Assembly (NCBI GenBank): GCA_030152105.1
Contig: JASLIH010000625.1
Coordinates: 1 to 7,082, forward strand
From: Actinomycetes bacterium
GTDB taxonomy: Bacteria; Actinomycetota; CALGFH01
Length of the DNA: 7,082 bases
Direction of reading: 5' to 3'
The notes beneath the pieces are model-generated. The model worked only from the letters and a program-made list of their open reading frames with translations. It was not told the DNA's origin and did no database searches. Shown here piece after piece: positions 6,134 through 7,082 of the stretch. Numbering within the stretch: the first letter of the stretch is position 1; each line of letters begins with the position of its first letter. Position numbers and translations under genes: made by a program.

Positions 6134-7082
6134 ATGGCTCTGTCCCGATGTGGTGCGGTGTCCAGGCGGCTCGCGCTCGCCGTGCTGTTGGCGTCGATGT
6201 TGGTCCTCGCGTCGGCGCTCCCCGCCGCTGCGGCCCCGGCGGCGACCAGCAGCTACTACGTCCGCGCGACCGACTCCGCCTCGGACGCTGTCTGGTTCGA
6301 CTACGGCTGCGCCCAGGGCCGCGCGGACGAGCAGCGCCCCGGCGCGCAGAACCGGATCGTGATCCTCGACTTCGGCGCGCCCATGCTGGTGAACGGGGTC
6401 TACGGCTTTGATCTGCCCGGCGGCGCTACCGGCGAGTTCCGTTCCCGGCTGGACGCGGCATCGGCCGCGGTGCACTTCGCCAGGGGCTACCGCGGCTGCA
6501 CCGCGGCCGACCGGGCATCGACCATCAGCCTGGCGATCGGCACCACCAACCGGGGCACCCAGGTCCGCGACAACGGCTACCAGCAGGGGCGCGCCTTCGC
6601 CAACTTCGTGCGTTCCATCACCTCCCAGGTGGCCGCGGCTGGGGCCAGTGGGCAGGTCACCGTCACCGGGGCGATCGACGTGGAGATGGACTGGAACACC
6701 TTCGGGGACACCCGGGAGTGGTATCTGGGCTATGACTCGCTTTCCAACACAACCATCTACAACTTCGGCGACGCCGCCGGCTGTACCCAGAACGGCTCCA
6801 CCACCGCCTGCAACAACGGCTGGACACAGGAACGGGTGTGGTGGGTATCGGGGGGGTTCGCCCTGGCCCATCCGCTGCCGGAGATCTACACCAACAGCGG
6901 GTCGATGGCGCGCCAGTGGTACCAGCTGGCCCGCTACACCCACGCGAGGCACAGCGCCGACATGGTCATCGCTGGGACGCTGACCCAGTTCGGGGCCTGC
7001 CAGCAGGTGGGAGGTTGCACCACCACCGACAACACCCCGAGCCAGGGCTGGACCCAGCTGTTCGACCTGCTCAACGCCGACC
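6134..7082 (+). CDS. secreted protein of unknown function, 3'-truncated by window end
   Basis: The frame is open from ATG 6134 to the last base, giving 316 residues without a stop. A Sec-type signal peptide is clear: Arg at 5, 11 and 12, a hydrophobic core at 13-29, and likely cleavage after the Ala run near 33-34. The mature part starts SSYYVRATDS and contains DYGCAQGRADE (56-66), NRIVILDFGAPM (73-84), a DVEMDWN acidic cluster (182-188), the NGWTQERVWWVSGG region and PLPEIYTNSGSMARQWYQL. Six cysteines after the signal (59, 122, 217, 226, 289, 295) could make three disulfides. I recall similar exported actinobacterial/Chloroflexota proteins annotated only as hypothetical. The strand-then-acid pattern in DVEMD recalls TIM-barrel hydrolases such as GH25-like enzymes, but this is a guess. 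The start is supported by GGTGAGG 6 nt upstream and by the signal peptide following at once. Confidence 0.85.
   Translation, partial: MALSRCGAVSRRLALAVLLASMLVLASALPAAAAPAATSSYYVRATDSASDAVWFDYGCAQGRADEQRPGAQNRIVILDFGAPMLVNGVYGFDLPGGATGEFRSRLDAASAAVHFARGYRGCTAADRASTISLAIGTTNRGTQVRDNGYQQGRAFANFVRSITSQVAAAGASGQVTVTGAIDVEMDWNTFGDTREWYLGYDSLSNTTIYNFGDAAGCTQNGSTTACNNGWTQERVWWVSGGFALAHPLPEIYTNSGSMARQWYQLARYTHARHSADMVIAGTLTQFGACQQVGGCTTTDNTPSQGWTQLFDLLNAD

Noticed and set aside
5831..6952. Minus-strand open frame of about 373 codons across the small protein and the secreted protein
   Set aside because: It crosses two plus-strand genes with good ribosome sites and a signal peptide, and its own translation has no motifs.

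Overview
The window is a GC-rich (roughly 70%) bacterial chromosome segment. Codon choice, leader architecture and gene families point to a soil-type actinomycete or a GC-rich Chloroflexota/Thermoleophilia-like lineage; the sequence alone does not decide between them. No tRNA, rRNA, CRISPR array, insertion sequence or phage gene was seen.

Left part (4-4087): a divergent pair. On the minus strand lies a complete class I SAM-dependent methyltransferase (4-858). On the plus strand lies a large MalT/LuxR-like AAA ATPase with a long helical-repeat region (974-4087). It has no recognisable LuxR-type helix-turn-helix, but it ends in a C-terminal block that I remember from related actinobacterial and Chloroflexota ATPases. 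The 115-bp gap between them is dense with structure. It holds three CGCCAGA boxes in the same orientation, two of which form dyads with TCTGG half-sites. It also holds a 9-bp inverted repeat that would bury the methyltransferase Shine-Dalgarno in an mRNA hairpin, and a -10-like hexamer placed so that the ATPase mRNA would start on its ATG (leaderless). This looks like a self-contained regulator/target module.

Middle part (4091-5569, minus): a polytopic membrane protein with an N-terminal PDZ-like loop and about ten membrane segments. It ends in the cytoplasmic linker usually found before a kinase or other output domain, and the output domain itself is absent. It converges on the ATPase gene with only 3 bp between the stop codons.

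Right part (5570-7082): a 245-bp divergent gap with a GC-only hairpin and a stress-sigma-like promoter motif, then a 73-aa Lys/Gly-rich small protein of the DUF7218-like type. After a short gap with a plausible housekeeping promoter comes a secreted protein of unknown function (from 6134), cut by the window end. It has a clear signal peptide, six cysteines after the signal peptide and an acidic DVEMD cluster.

The most noteworthy system is the methyltransferase/ATPase divergent module with its compact control region. The secreted protein and the output-less membrane sensor are the least characterised proteins.
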